Assembly: GCF_041893525.1 (NCBI RefSeq)
Contig: NZ_CP169069.1
Source: Phaeobacter bryozoorum
Lineage (GTDB): Bacteria > Pseudomonadota > Alphaproteobacteria > Rhodobacterales > Rhodobacteraceae
Direction: 5' to 3' (one strand)
DNA: 64,000 bases
Of the stretch, positions 9,383 to 18,838 are shown in pieces (positions within the stretch are counted from its first letter, which is position 1; each line of letters starts with the position of its first letter). A program made the translations under genes and the position numbers. The notes under the pieces were generated by a model. The model made no database searches, had not been told where the DNA came from, and worked only from the letters and a program-made list of their open reading frames with translations.

Positions 9383-10375
9383 GGCCGCGTCAAAGAGCGG
9401 CTCGTAGAGTGACATAAAACGCTCACCGCCGCGCTGGAGAGACAGGTTCTCCAATACGTAATCGCGGGGGCGATAGTTTGGCAGCGCCGTCCAGAAGCGA
9501 TCAAACTGTTCTTCCATATTGTCGATCTGGAACCGCATCCCGCAGCGGTCATCGAAATAGGGCACCGAACTGGGGGTGACGTCACCCTGTGCCAGGATCC
9601 GCTGTGAGGGGTCGACCAGCACCCCCTCATCCCAAGCAAAGACTGGCAGGTTCGCCGACATGGCTTCCTGATAGGCCAGCCCTTGGGTTTCGTGTTCGGT
9701 GCAGAAAAGCACCGCACGGCTGCGGCTCACCAGATCGCGGTACTGCGCGGGCGTATGATGCCCGTAGTCCAGTTCGCGCCAGCTGAGCCCGCGCGCGGTC
9801 AGCATGTCACGCAGGGGCTGGAGCAGATCGCATTCGCGGGCGGTTTCTCGATGCCAGCGGACCTTGTTGTAGAAGAGCAGATCAATGCTTTTGCTGTGAC
9901 CCGACATATCGGGCCAGGCATCGGTGTCGATGCCCACGAACATCGGTGCGAATTGTGCGCGTGTCTCTGCTGGATTGAGCTGGATCGGCCAGGCTGACGG
10001 GTAGGTCACGACTTTCAGGTTCACCTGTTCGCGAAGCGCTGCAAGGTCGCTGCTGTCCGGCACGCGTCCGGGACCGTAAATGGCAGGGTTGCGCAGTCCA
10101 AAACGGGCCAGCGGCGGCAGATATCCACTCAGGCCGATCGGGTGATCCGGATGTCCGCGGGCAAAGTCGAAGTCATTTATCACCACATCGTGACCGAGAC
10201 GCCGAAGGCTTTTGGCAAGATTCGTGAAGGCGACGTAGAAGCCGGTACGCGGTTGTGCGCCTTTCATCAGGCGATATCCATAGCGCAGGCGCTCACGTAG
10301 CTGCGACAGGGTTTGGCCATGTGGGGCATCGTAGGCTTTCAGATCATAGCCATCAAAGAACAAAGGGATTTTCAC
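9329..10375 (-). CDS. putative glycosyltransferase (GT-B type)
   Basis: A 348-residue protein starting MKIPLFFDGYDLKAYDAPHG. It has a two-domain layout with a Rossmann-like N-terminal half (LAKSLRRLGHDVVINDFDF near residue 52) and a C-terminal half carrying LVSRSRAVLFCTEHETQGLA and YQEAMSANLPVFAWDEGVL near 230-250. The latter is the glutamate-containing donor-binding region typical of GT4 enzymes. It probably belongs to the same EPS block although on the opposite strand. Its 3' end overlaps the 3' end of the convergent glycosyltransferase by 54 bases. Substrate unknown. Confidence 0.72.
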   Translation of the reverse strand: MKIPLFFDGYDLKAYDAPHGQTLSQLRERLRYGYRLMKGAQPRTGFYVAFTNLAKSLRRLGHDVVINDFDFARGHPDHPIGLSGYLPPLARFGLRNPAIYGPGRVPDSSDLAALREQVNLKVVTYPSAWPIQLNPAETRAQFAPMFVGIDTDAWPDMSGHSKSIDLLFYNKVRWHRETARECDLLQPLRDMLTARGLSWRELDYGHHTPAQYRDLVSRSRAVLFCTEHETQGLAYQEAMSANLPVFAWDEGVLVDPSQRILAQGDVTPSSVPYFDDRCGMRFQIDNMEEQFDRFWTALPNYRPRDYVLENLSLQRGGERFMSLYEPLFDAASSLRPGLTPLARNADPG

Positions 10376-10586
10376 GACGGCAGGTCCTGGGCGCTGACCG
10401 GAAATAAGGTGCTGTCACCCTAACAGTCGCGCGGGAAGAGGTCGATGGTCTGGGCGCTTTGGTCTGTGGTTTCGACCGATTGATAAAATGCTTTGCATAT
10501 TTTGCGCAGGGTTATTTTCGCCCGGAGGGCCTTTGTTAACGGGTTCAGGGCAAGCTGCGCCGGTGTTTTGAAAGGTGGAGTATACG

Positions 10587-11747
10587 ATGTCGCTAAGAAA
10601 ACTAACAACCGCAGCGGTACTGGCCATGGCCCTGCCGACGCTTGGACTTGCTCAGCAGGGCGTGTCAGAGACTGAAGTTCGATTTGCACAGGTCGCCGCA
10701 CTTGAGGGTCCGGCTTCGGCGCTGGGGCAGGGGATGCAGCTTGGCCTGCAAGCCGCGTTTGCCGAGGCGAATGCTGCGGGTGGTGTTCACGGACGCAGCA
10801 TCGTTCTGGACAGCATGGATGACAGCTATGAACCTGACCGATCGGCCACGCTGGTCAAACAGGTGATTGCTGATGATCAGCATATTGGCCTGATCGGCGC
10901 TGTTGGCACCCCGACCGCATCGGCAACGCAGCCGATCGCGACCGAGGCTGGCATGCCGTTTATCGGCCCCTTCACCGGTGCTGGTTTCCTGCGCGATGCA
11001 AGCCACGGGAACATCTTCAACGTCCGTGCCACATATGCGGCGGAAACCGAAGCCTGGATTGCCCATCTGGTGGATGAGCTGAACATGAGTTCCATCGCGC
11101 TGCTCTATCAGGATGATGGTTTTGGTCGCGTAGGCCTGGCTGGTGTTACCGCGGCACTGGAAAAACGCGGCATGACCCTCGCCGCCGAGGGCACATATAC
11201 CCGCAATACCACCGCTGTGAAGAAGGCGCTTCTGACCATCCGCAAGGCCGAACCGGATGCGGTTGTGATGGTTGGCGCTTATAAGCCGGTTGCCGAATTC
11301 ATCAAGCTGGCGCGCAAGCTGAAGTTCAATCCGACCTTCGTGAATATTTCCTTTGTGGGGTCCGACGCGCTGGCGAAGGAACTGGGCGAGGCCGGTGAAG
11401 GTGTGATTATCAGCCAGGTTGTGCCGTTCCCATGGGACACTTCGCTGCCAGTCGTGGCGCAGTACCAATCCGCACTGAAGGCGGTGGATGCCGCAGCCGA
11501 GCCGGGTTTCGTGACACTTGAAGGGTATCTGACAGGTCGTCTGGCCATCCGCGCTCTGGAAGAGGCAGGTGCCGAGCTGACCCGTGAAAGCTATCTCGCG
11601 GCCTTCGCCGGGCTGAGTGAGGTGGATTTGGGCGGAGTCACCATGCGTTTTGGTCCGGATGACAACCAGGGCATGGATGACGTCTTCCTGACCCATATCG
11701 CCAAGGATGGCAGCTTCCAGCCTGTCGTGGCAGGCGGCGAATCCTGA
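10587..11747 (+). CDS. periplasmic ligand-binding protein, branched-chain amino acid type
   Basis: I choose the ATG at 10587, preceded by an AAGGTGGAG ribosome-binding site; a GTG at 10575 lies inside that site. The 386-residue product has a signal peptide (LTTAAVLAMALPTLGLAQQ) and a type I periplasmic-binding fold of the LivJ/Peripla_BP_6 family: VRFAQVAALEGPASALGQGM near residue 32, LIGAVGTPTASATQPIA near 108, IALLYQDDGFGRVGLAG near 170. No permease or ATPase gene is nearby. The gene is followed by a hairpin and then a chemoreceptor, so it may feed a ligand signal to chemotaxis rather than to transport. That is inference. Confidence 0.85.
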   Translation: MSLRKLTTAAVLAMALPTLGLAQQGVSETEVRFAQVAALEGPASALGQGMQLGLQAAFAEANAAGGVHGRSIVLDSMDDSYEPDRSATLVKQVIADDQHIGLIGAVGTPTASATQPIATEAGMPFIGPFTGAGFLRDASHGNIFNVRATYAAETEAWIAHLVDELNMSSIALLYQDDGFGRVGLAGVTAALEKRGMTLAAEGTYTRNTTAVKKALLTIRKAEPDAVVMVGAYKPVAEFIKLARKLKFNPTFVNISFVGSDALAKELGEAGEGVIISQVVPFPWDTSLPVVAQYQSALKAVDAAAEPGFVTLEGYLTGRLAIRALEEAGAELTRESYLAAFAGLSEVDLGGVTMRFGPDDNQGMDDVFLTHIAKDGSFQPVVAGGES

Positions 11748-11757
11748 AAAAGCGCCA

Positions 11758-11784
11758 GATTGAGGCATGTCTGATGCCTCAATC
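11758..11784 (+). terminator. hairpin between binding protein and chemoreceptor
   Basis: A perfect 11-base inverted repeat, GATTGAGGCAT at 11758-11768 and ATGCCTCAATC at 11774-11784, with a 5-base loop. No T-run follows, so it may be a partial terminator or an mRNA-stabilising stem. It also occludes an in-frame ATG at 11767, which is one reason to place the chemoreceptor start further on. Confidence 0.6.
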
Positions 11785-11847
11785 ACCCGGCCTCTGCCGG
11801 ATTTCTGTGCAAAACCGAGTGGTTTTAATGAACTCATGGGGCGAATA

Positions 11848-14553
11848 ATGACGAAGCAGACACGTAAACGCGCGACACGGCGGTGGAATCCGTTGTCCAG
11901 TATTCGCGCCAAGATGTTTCTTATCCTACTGGCGATGGCGGGTACTTCGGGGGCCATCGGCTATGCGGTGACGCGGGCGTTTGAACAGGTGGCCGGAGAT
12001 GTGCATGTCCTGTCCGGGGAAAAGCTTCCTGAACTGGAACTGAGCGGTCAGATGACCGCTGCTGCGGCCCGAACCAAGGACGCGATGGTTGCGGTGATGC
12101 TGGCTGATACGCTGAATGCGCTCGACTTTGCCAAGAGCGATGTGACAACGGCGGTTCGCGCTCTTGATAGCGCGGTGGAACAGCTGCCCGAAGTGCTCCG
12201 TGATGAATTCAAACCAGATCTGGTTATGGTAGAGGAGGCGCTGGATGCCTCCATTGACGCCCGTACCATTGCTTTCAAGAATGCTGCGGCAGTGATCGCG
12301 ATGACGGCCGAGCTGCAGGAAATGAGCAGCGCCATGCAGGTCACGCTCGCCGAGATGGCAAAGGAGGCCTATTCGAACCTCACCAAAGGCGGTGAGCAGA
12401 CGATGTCTGCAGTCGATGCGACTTTGACCGATCTGGTCGAGGTGAAATTTGCCACCCTGCAGTCGCTGTTGCAGGCGCGTGCGGAAATCAACCTGATTTC
12501 CGGTATAGCCCTTGCCATCGGCGATACCAAGGACCGTGCCATGCAGTCGATCCTGACCGATCTGGCCAAGGCATCGGATGGCCGTCTGAACGAGGTGATC
12601 AACACGCTGGAGGTCGAGGCGCCAGGTGTCGTACCGATCTTTGCCATCCGTGATGCTGCTGCGGTGCTGCAGAAGGCGGTTTCGCGCGCGGGTGCTCAGT
12701 CCAGCGCCCTGCGTCAGGAGGTGCTGAGTGCGCGCCTGTCCAGCGATACCGAACTGGCCACTGCCGTCGATGACATGGTGTTTGAGGTGACATTGGCGGC
12801 TGACGATGCCAGCACCGACAGCAAGAAGGCAATTCAGGGTCTGCTTGCGAATGAGGTCGGTTTTCTCAACACATTGCTTGAGATCAATACCTGGATCAGC
12901 AATTTCCAGGTCGCAGCATTGGATGTCGTGACCGCGCAGGGTCTGGTGCAGACCCGCGCTGCTGCCGAACCGATGGAGCGAGCCGCTGCCGCTCTTGCAG
13001 ACTACAAGACGTTTGACGAAGGACGGCTGGCCGCGCAGCTCGACGAGATCATCACGCTGGCGGCACCCGATCAGGGGCTGGCGGTTTTCCGAATTGCCTC
13101 GCTCACGGCGGACGCGGATGCGACCAAAGCGGCCAATGCAACCGCCAATGCGGTGCTTCAGATCGCGAGCCGTGCCTCGCTTCTTGGCTCCGGCAGCCGG
13201 GGTGAAATTGCCTATATGGCCACCGACATTGCAGCGACCGTAGACGAGGCTCGCGCCAATATCGAACGGATGCTGATGGTGGCGGGCGGGCTCCTGATGG
13301 TGGCGCTGCTGCTGACCCATTTCCTGGTCCAACGACCGCTCAACGCGATCAGCCGGACCACCGAGCGGCTCGCCGATGGTGATCTGAGCCCGATCAAGGG
13401 ATTTGAGCGCACCAGCGACGAGATCTACCGCATTGCACAGGCATTGACCGTGTTCCGTGACGGGTTGGTGGAGAAAGAGGAACTGTCCAAGGCCACCGAG
13501 GAGGAGCGCGCGATCCATCAGGCGCAGCAGACCGCTGCCGTCACGGCGATCGGTCAGGGTTTGGCCCGGCTTGCACAGGGCGACCTTTCGGCGCGGATCA
13601 ACGAAGAACTGACCGAGGGCTACGCCCAGTTGCAGGCGGATTTCAATCAGACGGTTGAGACCTTGAGCAGAACCGTGATGGATATGGTGCATGTTGCCTC
13701 TTCCATTCGCAATGGCGCCGATGAGATCAGCCAGGCTTCCGATGATCTGTCGCGGCGGACCGAAAGCCAGGCGGCGACGCTGGAGGAGACCGCCGCTGCC
13801 CTGGATGAGCTGACAGCCAGTGTGAAATCCGCAGCTGAGGGCGCGCGTTCGGTTGAGACCACCACCCAGGCCGCAAAGAGCGAAGCGATCGAGAATGGCA
13901 GCGTTGTCAGCAGCGCGGTCTCTGCGATGACGGAAATCGAGGAGAGCTCCAAACATATCGCGCAGATCATCAGCGTGATTGATGACATTGCGTTCCAGAC
14001 CAATCTTCTGGCTCTGAACGCCGGTGTCGAAGCGGCGCGCGCTGGCGAAGCGGGTCGTGGGTTTGCGGTTGTTGCCTCCGAAGTGCGTGGCCTGTCGCAG
14101 CGCACATCCGAGGCGGCGCGGGAAATCAAGACATTGATCAGCGAGAGCTCGAAGAAGGTCGACTACGGCGTCGAACTCGTCGGCAAGGCTGGCACTGCGC
14201 TGAGCGGCATCGTGGCACAGGTCGGGCAGATCTCGCAGCAGGTCTCCGATATCGCCGATGGCGCGACGGCCCAGTCCACCGGGCTGCATGAGATCAATAT
14301 CGGCATGTCGCAGCTGGATCAGGTGACCCAGCAGAATGCGGCAATGGTGGAGCAATCCACCGCCGCCAGCCATATGCTGCGCGGTGATGCGACCAAGCTG
14401 GCGGAGCTGGTGGCGATTTTCACCGTAGCAGGAGACGGGTCCGAGACCCCGGAGGCGGTGGTCGATGCCGCTGAGCAACACACGTCCGGTGACGGCTGGG
14501 AGGAGCAGGACATGTGGGCTGATGAGCCGGAAGATTGGCAGAACACCGGCTAA
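11848..14553 (+). CDS. methyl-accepting chemotaxis protein
   Basis: 901 residues from the ATG at 11848. An in-frame ATG at 11767 sits inside a hairpin and adds no recognisable sequence. A first membrane segment (MFLILLAMAGTSGAIGYAV, about residues 24-42) is followed by an unusually long helical sensor region of about 440 residues, a second membrane segment (MLMVAGGLLMVALLLTHFLV near 478), a HAMP domain and a cytoplasmic signalling domain with the hairpin tip IDDIAFQTNLLALNAGVE. The tail is acidic and I see no CheR-docking pentapeptide. It should control CheA. The upstream binding protein is a candidate ligand carrier. Confidence 0.93.
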   Translation: MTKQTRKRATRRWNPLSSIRAKMFLILLAMAGTSGAIGYAVTRAFEQVAGDVHVLSGEKLPELELSGQMTAAAARTKDAMVAVMLADTLNALDFAKSDVTTAVRALDSAVEQLPEVLRDEFKPDLVMVEEALDASIDARTIAFKNAAAVIAMTAELQEMSSAMQVTLAEMAKEAYSNLTKGGEQTMSAVDATLTDLVEVKFATLQSLLQARAEINLISGIALAIGDTKDRAMQSILTDLAKASDGRLNEVINTLEVEAPGVVPIFAIRDAAAVLQKAVSRAGAQSSALRQEVLSARLSSDTELATAVDDMVFEVTLAADDASTDSKKAIQGLLANEVGFLNTLLEINTWISNFQVAALDVVTAQGLVQTRAAAEPMERAAAALADYKTFDEGRLAAQLDEIITLAAPDQGLAVFRIASLTADADATKAANATANAVLQIASRASLLGSGSRGEIAYMATDIAATVDEARANIERMLMVAGGLLMVALLLTHFLVQRPLNAISRTTERLADGDLSPIKGFERTSDEIYRIAQALTVFRDGLVEKEELSKATEEERAIHQAQQTAAVTAIGQGLARLAQGDLSARINEELTEGYAQLQADFNQTVETLSRTVMDMVHVASSIRNGADEISQASDDLSRRTESQAATLEETAAALDELTASVKSAAEGARSVETTTQAAKSEAIENGSVVSSAVSAMTEIEESSKHIAQIISVIDDIAFQTNLLALNAGVEAARAGEAGRGFAVVASEVRGLSQRTSEAAREIKTLISESSKKVDYGVELVGKAGTALSGIVAQVGQISQQVSDIADGATAQSTGLHEINIGMSQLDQVTQQNAAMVEQSTAASHMLRGDATKLAELVAIFTVAGDGSETPEAVVDAAEQHTSGDGWEEQDMWADEPEDWQNTG

Positions 14554-14585
14554 GCCTATCCTGATTTAGGTGTCGATTTATCTGT

Positions 14586-14625
14586 GACCGCAGCCGCCTT
14601 AGCGCCGCTGCGGTCGCGGTTTTTG
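14586..14625 (+). terminator. intrinsic terminator after the chemoreceptor
   Basis: Arms GACCGCAGC (14586-14594) and GCTGCGGTC (14607-14615) are followed by GCGGTTTTTGG. Position and T-run fit rho-independent termination of the 10.6-14.6 kb transcript. The rest of the 14554-14760 gap holds nothing else I can support. Confidence 0.7.
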
Positions 14626-14760
14626 GGGGGACGTTTCTCGGAGCCGCTAAAGACCCGTGTCAGGATCGCGAAGAGCGCGCCGTCGCATCCGGCCTGTATT
14701 CGGGCAGCACGCGCTACAGGGCGTAGAGATCGGATCCGCAAAGCCGTTAAGACTCATCGC

Positions 14761-16059
14761 CTAGCGGCGCGGATGGAGATCATCACCAATCGCGGCATGT
14801 CGGTGCTGTCGCCCATGGCCATGCTTGGCCAGATGCGGGTGATCGTCGGGCAGTTCAGGGTGATCATGTGCCACCATATCGGCATTTCCGCGCCATAGCT
14901 TCGCGGCGAGCAAGAGACCGACGGCGGCAATCAGCCCGAGCACCAGAAAGGTCGTATTGAAACCGGCGCGGGCGCCGATCTGCCCTGCCAGCGGATAGGT
15001 CACCAGCCAGCAAGCATGGCTGAGGGCAAACTGTGCGGCGAAGAGCGCCGGGCGATCTTCTGCATTAGCCGAGCGTCGCAGCAACCGCCCCGTTGGCGTC
15101 AGGGCCAGGCTGAAGCCAAAGCCAAGTATCATCCAAAGAACAACCAGAAGCAGGAAGCTGTTGGCCAATGGGCCGAGAAAGAGCCCGAAGGTGAGGATGG
15201 CGCCGCCTGCCAGCATCGGCGGACGGTCCGGCATATGGTCCAGCATCCGTGGCAGCAGCAGCGCGGCCAGCATCGACCCGCCGCCAAAGGCCGCAAGGGC
15301 GATGGCCACCTCGGGTTCCTGCAGGCCGAAGCTGCCTTTCACCAACACAACCGTATTGACGATGACCATCGAGGAGGCCGCCGCAACGACAAGGTTCAGT
15401 GCCAGCAGGCCCCGCAGTCGCGGCGTCGCAAGATAGAGCCGTATGCCACGCGTCGTGCGAGCCCAGATCGTGCGCGGTTTGCCAGGCTGGGGTGATGGGA
15501 TCGGCACGGATAGCACCAATAGGGCAGAGGTCAGAAAACCGATGACCGTGCCTGCAAACAACATCGGGAAACTGACCACGGTCAGCAGTGCTGCCGCAAG
15601 TGCTGGCGACAGCAGGCTTTCCAAATCATAGGCAAGTCGCGACAGCGAGAGCGCGCGCGTATATTCTGCCTCATCCGGCAGCACATCGGGAATGGTCGCC
15701 TGAAACGTCGGCGTAAAGCCCGCAGAGGCGGCCTGCATCAGGAAAATGAGGCAATAGATCTGCCAGATATCGGTGACAAAGGGCAGCGCGAGCGCCACAC
15801 CAGCGCGGATCAGGTCGAGCGAGACCAGCATGGTGCGCCGGGGCAGCCTATCGGCCAGGGCGGCGGCGATTGGAGCGAGGCCGACATAGGCCACCATCTT
15901 GATCGCGAGGGCCGTGCCGAGAACAACGCCGGCGTCCTCCCCTGCGATCTGCCATGCCAGCAGGCCAAGCGCAACCGTCGCCAGCCCGGTGCCGAGCAGC
16001 GCAATGACCTGTGCGGCCAGCAGGTGACGATAGGTCCGATTTGCAAGAACAGTGAGCAT
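14761..16059 (-). CDS. MFS transporter with His-rich C-terminal tail
   Basis: A 432-residue major facilitator superfamily protein with 10-12 hydrophobic helices. The family loop motif appears as ALADRLPRRTMLVSLDLIRA near residue 66, and the layout resembles the EntS/NreB-like (MFS_3) exporters. The last 45 residues form a hydrophilic tail rich in histidine and aspartate (HDHPELPDDHPHLAKHGHG). Such tails bind divalent metals in some nickel or zinc transporters. The substrate is otherwise open: siderophore, drug or metal. It lies downstream of the LysR gene on the same strand with a 123-base gap. Confidence 0.82.
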   Translation of the reverse strand: MLTVLANRTYRHLLAAQVIALLGTGLATVALGLLAWQIAGEDAGVVLGTALAIKMVAYVGLAPIAAALADRLPRRTMLVSLDLIRAGVALALPFVTDIWQIYCLIFLMQAASAGFTPTFQATIPDVLPDEAEYTRALSLSRLAYDLESLLSPALAAALLTVVSFPMLFAGTVIGFLTSALLVLSVPIPSPQPGKPRTIWARTTRGIRLYLATPRLRGLLALNLVVAAASSMVIVNTVVLVKGSFGLQEPEVAIALAAFGGGSMLAALLLPRMLDHMPDRPPMLAGGAILTFGLFLGPLANSFLLLVVLWMILGFGFSLALTPTGRLLRRSANAEDRPALFAAQFALSHACWLVTYPLAGQIGARAGFNTTFLVLGLIAAVGLLLAAKLWRGNADMVAHDHPELPDDHPHLAKHGHGRQHRHAAIGDDLHPRR

Positions 16060-16182
16060 TCCGACCTATTCATATATGTTGACTGGAGTTACCGCGCGGC
16101 GCAGCCGCCAGGTCTCTCGTGATCAGGGCGCGGGATTGCCGGGTTTGGCTGGCCTGTCGGCGTGGTCTGTTTCCCGCTGACC

Positions 16183-17109
16183 CTAGCCCGCCGCAGGCGG
16201 TGTGGCAATCGCGGCGGCGACACGTTCGGCAGTTAGATGCGCCTGGGTTTGCAGCCAGTCGACAAGCGTGCTCACCTCAGGCCGATGGCTGTTTCGATCC
16301 GAGGGCAGCACCAGATAATGGCCATGCTGGGTCGACAGGGCAATATCGCTGGCGCGGCGCAATGTGCCGCGCTCAAGATACGGCTGGGCAAAGACATCAG
16401 CAACCAGAGCAACGCCCAGACCACGGTTGGCCAGTTCAAGTGCAATCAGCGATTGGTCGACCTTGTAGGCTGGTTCGGGGACTGTAACGCCGGGGGCGTG
16501 CAGCGCAAAGAAATGGCGCCAGGTGTCGACAACGCCGGTCATTTCGATCAGTGGCAATCTGTCCAATTCGGAGCAGGGGGAAGTGCCTAGCAGGCTGGGT
16601 GTCGCCACTGCAATGACGGTGTTCTGGAGCAGCGGCAAGACGGGGCCATCGCGCCAGCTGCCATCGCCATAGCGAATGTCGACATCTATCGATTTGCCCT
16701 GCGACAGCTCACTCCATGATGACGACAGCACCCGAAGCCGACTGGCGGGATATTGTTTTCTGTAGTCGCCCAGCAATGGCATCAGCCACAGGAGGTTCAG
16801 AGACGTGAGACAGCGCAGGGTCACCTCCTGCTCTGTCCCTTTGCCAAAGAGATTGCAGGTGGTCGCGTCAATATCGGCAAAAGCCTTGGCCACCACGGGC
16901 AGATAGGCATGTCCCAGCCGTGTGAGGCTGAGCAGCTTGTGGTCGCGGCGGAACAGCTTGTGGCCCAGCTGCGCCTCAAGCCCGCGAACCTGATAGCTGA
17001 CCGCAGAAGGTGTGAGGCCCAGCTCCTTCGCCGCCAGTGTGAAGCTGCCGTGCCGCGCACTGGCATCAAAGGCACGGAGCCAATTCATCGGAGGAAGATC
17101 GCTGTACAT
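16183..17109 (-). CDS. LysR-family transcriptional regulator (GcvA-like)
   Basis: 308 residues. The N-terminal winged helix starts NWLRAFDASARHGSFTLAAK and continues LGLTPSAVSYQVRGLE, the recognition helix of GcvA/AmpR-type regulators. The C-terminal two-thirds is a periplasmic-binding-like effector domain (VDIRYGDGSWRDG near 150). It is divergent from the GMC oxidoreductase gene, with about 120 bases between the starts, so it most likely regulates that gene and the enolase-superfamily partner. Effector unknown. Confidence 0.9.
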   Translation of the reverse strand: MYSDLPPMNWLRAFDASARHGSFTLAAKELGLTPSAVSYQVRGLEAQLGHKLFRRDHKLLSLTRLGHAYLPVVAKAFADIDATTCNLFGKGTEQEVTLRCLTSLNLLWLMPLLGDYRKQYPASRLRVLSSSWSELSQGKSIDVDIRYGDGSWRDGPVLPLLQNTVIAVATPSLLGTSPCSELDRLPLIEMTGVVDTWRHFFALHAPGVTVPEPAYKVDQSLIALELANRGLGVALVADVFAQPYLERGTLRRASDIALSTQHGHYLVLPSDRNSHRPEVSTLVDWLQTQAHLTAERVAAAIATPPAAG

Positions 17110-17227
17110 AGGCGCAGAATACCCATGCTGCGAATTTTTTTAAGGTAGCGACGAACTATTTTTCGTTTCCGCTTTGCGATCAGCTTTGTCACGATCTGAC
17201 GATAAAGACTTTGCGGACGGTCAGGCA

Positions 17228-18838
17228 GTGACGCGATTTGACTACATTATTATTGGCGCAGGGTCTGCGGGATGTGTGCTGGCGGAGCGGCTGAGCCGCT
17301 GCGGCCGCCATAAGGTGCTTGTCCTTGAGGCTGGCGGGCGTGGGCGCTCCCCCTGGATTGCGCTGCCTCTGGGCTACGGCAAGACGTTTTTTGATCCTGC
17401 GGTGAACTGGAAATATGAAAGCGAACCCGAGGCGACGCTCGCGGGGCGGCGCGGCTACTGGCCGCGTGGCAAGGGGGTTGGTGGTTCGGGCGCAATCAAT
17501 GCTCTGGTCTATGCCCGCGGGGTGCCGCAGGATTTTGACGATTGGGAGGCCGCGGGCGCGACGGGCTGGAACTGGGAGACCGTGCATCAGTCCTACAAGG
17601 CGATGGAAACCCAAGTGGCGCCCGATGGGCGGCGGCAGGGAAGCGGTGCGCTGCATGTGCAGGATGTATCGGACCAGATACACCCGGCGAACCGGCATTT
17701 CTTTGCCGCGGCGGCTGAACTGGACCTGCCGAGTACCGGCAATATCAACGATCCCGGTGGCGAAGGCGCGGCGGTCTATCGGATCAACACAAGCGGTGGT
17801 CGCCGGATGCATTCGGCGCGGGCATTTCTGGCACCCGCGCTAAAGCGGATGAATGTGACCTTGATGACCGGTGCGCTTGTGGAACGGATCATTTTTGACG
17901 GTCGGCGTGCCGTTTCGGTACAGCTACGGCGGCGCGGCAGATTGATGACGATATCGGCCGGACGTGAGATCATCCTGTCCGCCGGGGCTGTTGCCTCGCC
18001 CTGTCTTCTGCAGCAATCGGGGATCGGTCCTGCGGATCTGCTGAGCAGGCACGGGATCGAGGTGGTTCAGGAGCAGGCCCATGTTGGTGGAAATTTGCAG
18101 GACCATCTGGGGATCAACTATTATTTTCGCGCCACAGAGCCGACCCTTAACAATGTGTTGTCGCCCTTGACCGGAAAGCTCCACGCCGCCCTGCAGTATG
18201 CGATACGCCGCAGGGGCCCGCTGGCGCTGTCGGTGAACCAATGCGGCGGGTTTTTCCGCAGCGCGCCGCATCTGGGCCGCCCTGACCAGCAGCTCTATTT
18301 CAATCCGGTGACCTATACCACTACGCCTGACGGCAAGCGTGAGGTGATCCAGCCAGATCCGTTTGCCGGGTTCATTATCGGCTTTCAACCCGCCCGTCCG
18401 ACCAGCAGGGGCCGGATCGACATTCGCAGCGCCGACCCAACTGCCCCTCCGCTGATTTAGCCCGGCTCTCTCGCGACTGAGGAAGACCGCGCGCAGGTTA
18501 TCGCAGGGGGGCTGCTCTGCCAGAGGTTGGCAGGCACATCGGCATTGACCCGGCTGATCGAGGCTCCAATGGGGCCTGATCTGCGGCAGATGGCAGATGC
18601 CGACATCCTGTCGGATTTCCGCGAACGCTGTGGCACGGTGTTTCATCCGGTCGGGACCTGCCGTATGGGGGCGGATGCAAGCACCGCCGTTGTCTGCCCC
18701 AAGCTGAAGCTGCACGGGTTTGACGGGCTGCGGGTCGTGGATGCCTCGGTCTTTCCCAATATCACCTCGGGCAATACCAATGCTCCGACTATGATGCTGG
18801 CCCATCGGGCGGCTGATCTTATTTTGGAGGCCGGATGA
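17228..18838 (+). pseudogene. GMC-family oxidoreductase interrupted by an in-frame TAG
   Basis: The reading frame starts at a GTG at 17228 directly before FDYIIIGAGSAGCVLAERL, the FAD-binding Rossmann motif; upstream TTG codons are less likely. The body shows the GMC signature around GKGVGGSGAINALVYARG near residue 80. At 18458-18460 a TAG follows the codons for PPLI. The same frame then continues without another stop to 18838 with the conserved C-terminal domain (CGTVFHPVGTCRMG, VVDASVFPNITSGNTNAPT), which carries the catalytic histidine region. Relatives have Gln at this place, so a single C-to-T change explains it. Intact, it would be 536 residues. The final stop overlaps the next start (ATGA). 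Substrate unknown; choline- or alcohol-dehydrogenase-like. Confidence 0.85.

Noticed and set aside
11767..11847. ATG at 11767 as the start of the first chemoreceptor.
   Set aside because: It lies inside a perfect hairpin, lacks a ribosome-binding site, and the extra 27 residues precede the typical N-terminal basic stretch and membrane helix with unrelated sequence.
11926..14481. Long open frame on the minus strand opposite the first chemoreceptor (851 codons).
   Set aside because: It is the mirror frame of a high-GC gene. Its translation is His/Gln/Arg-rich without motifs, while the plus strand shows a complete chemoreceptor.
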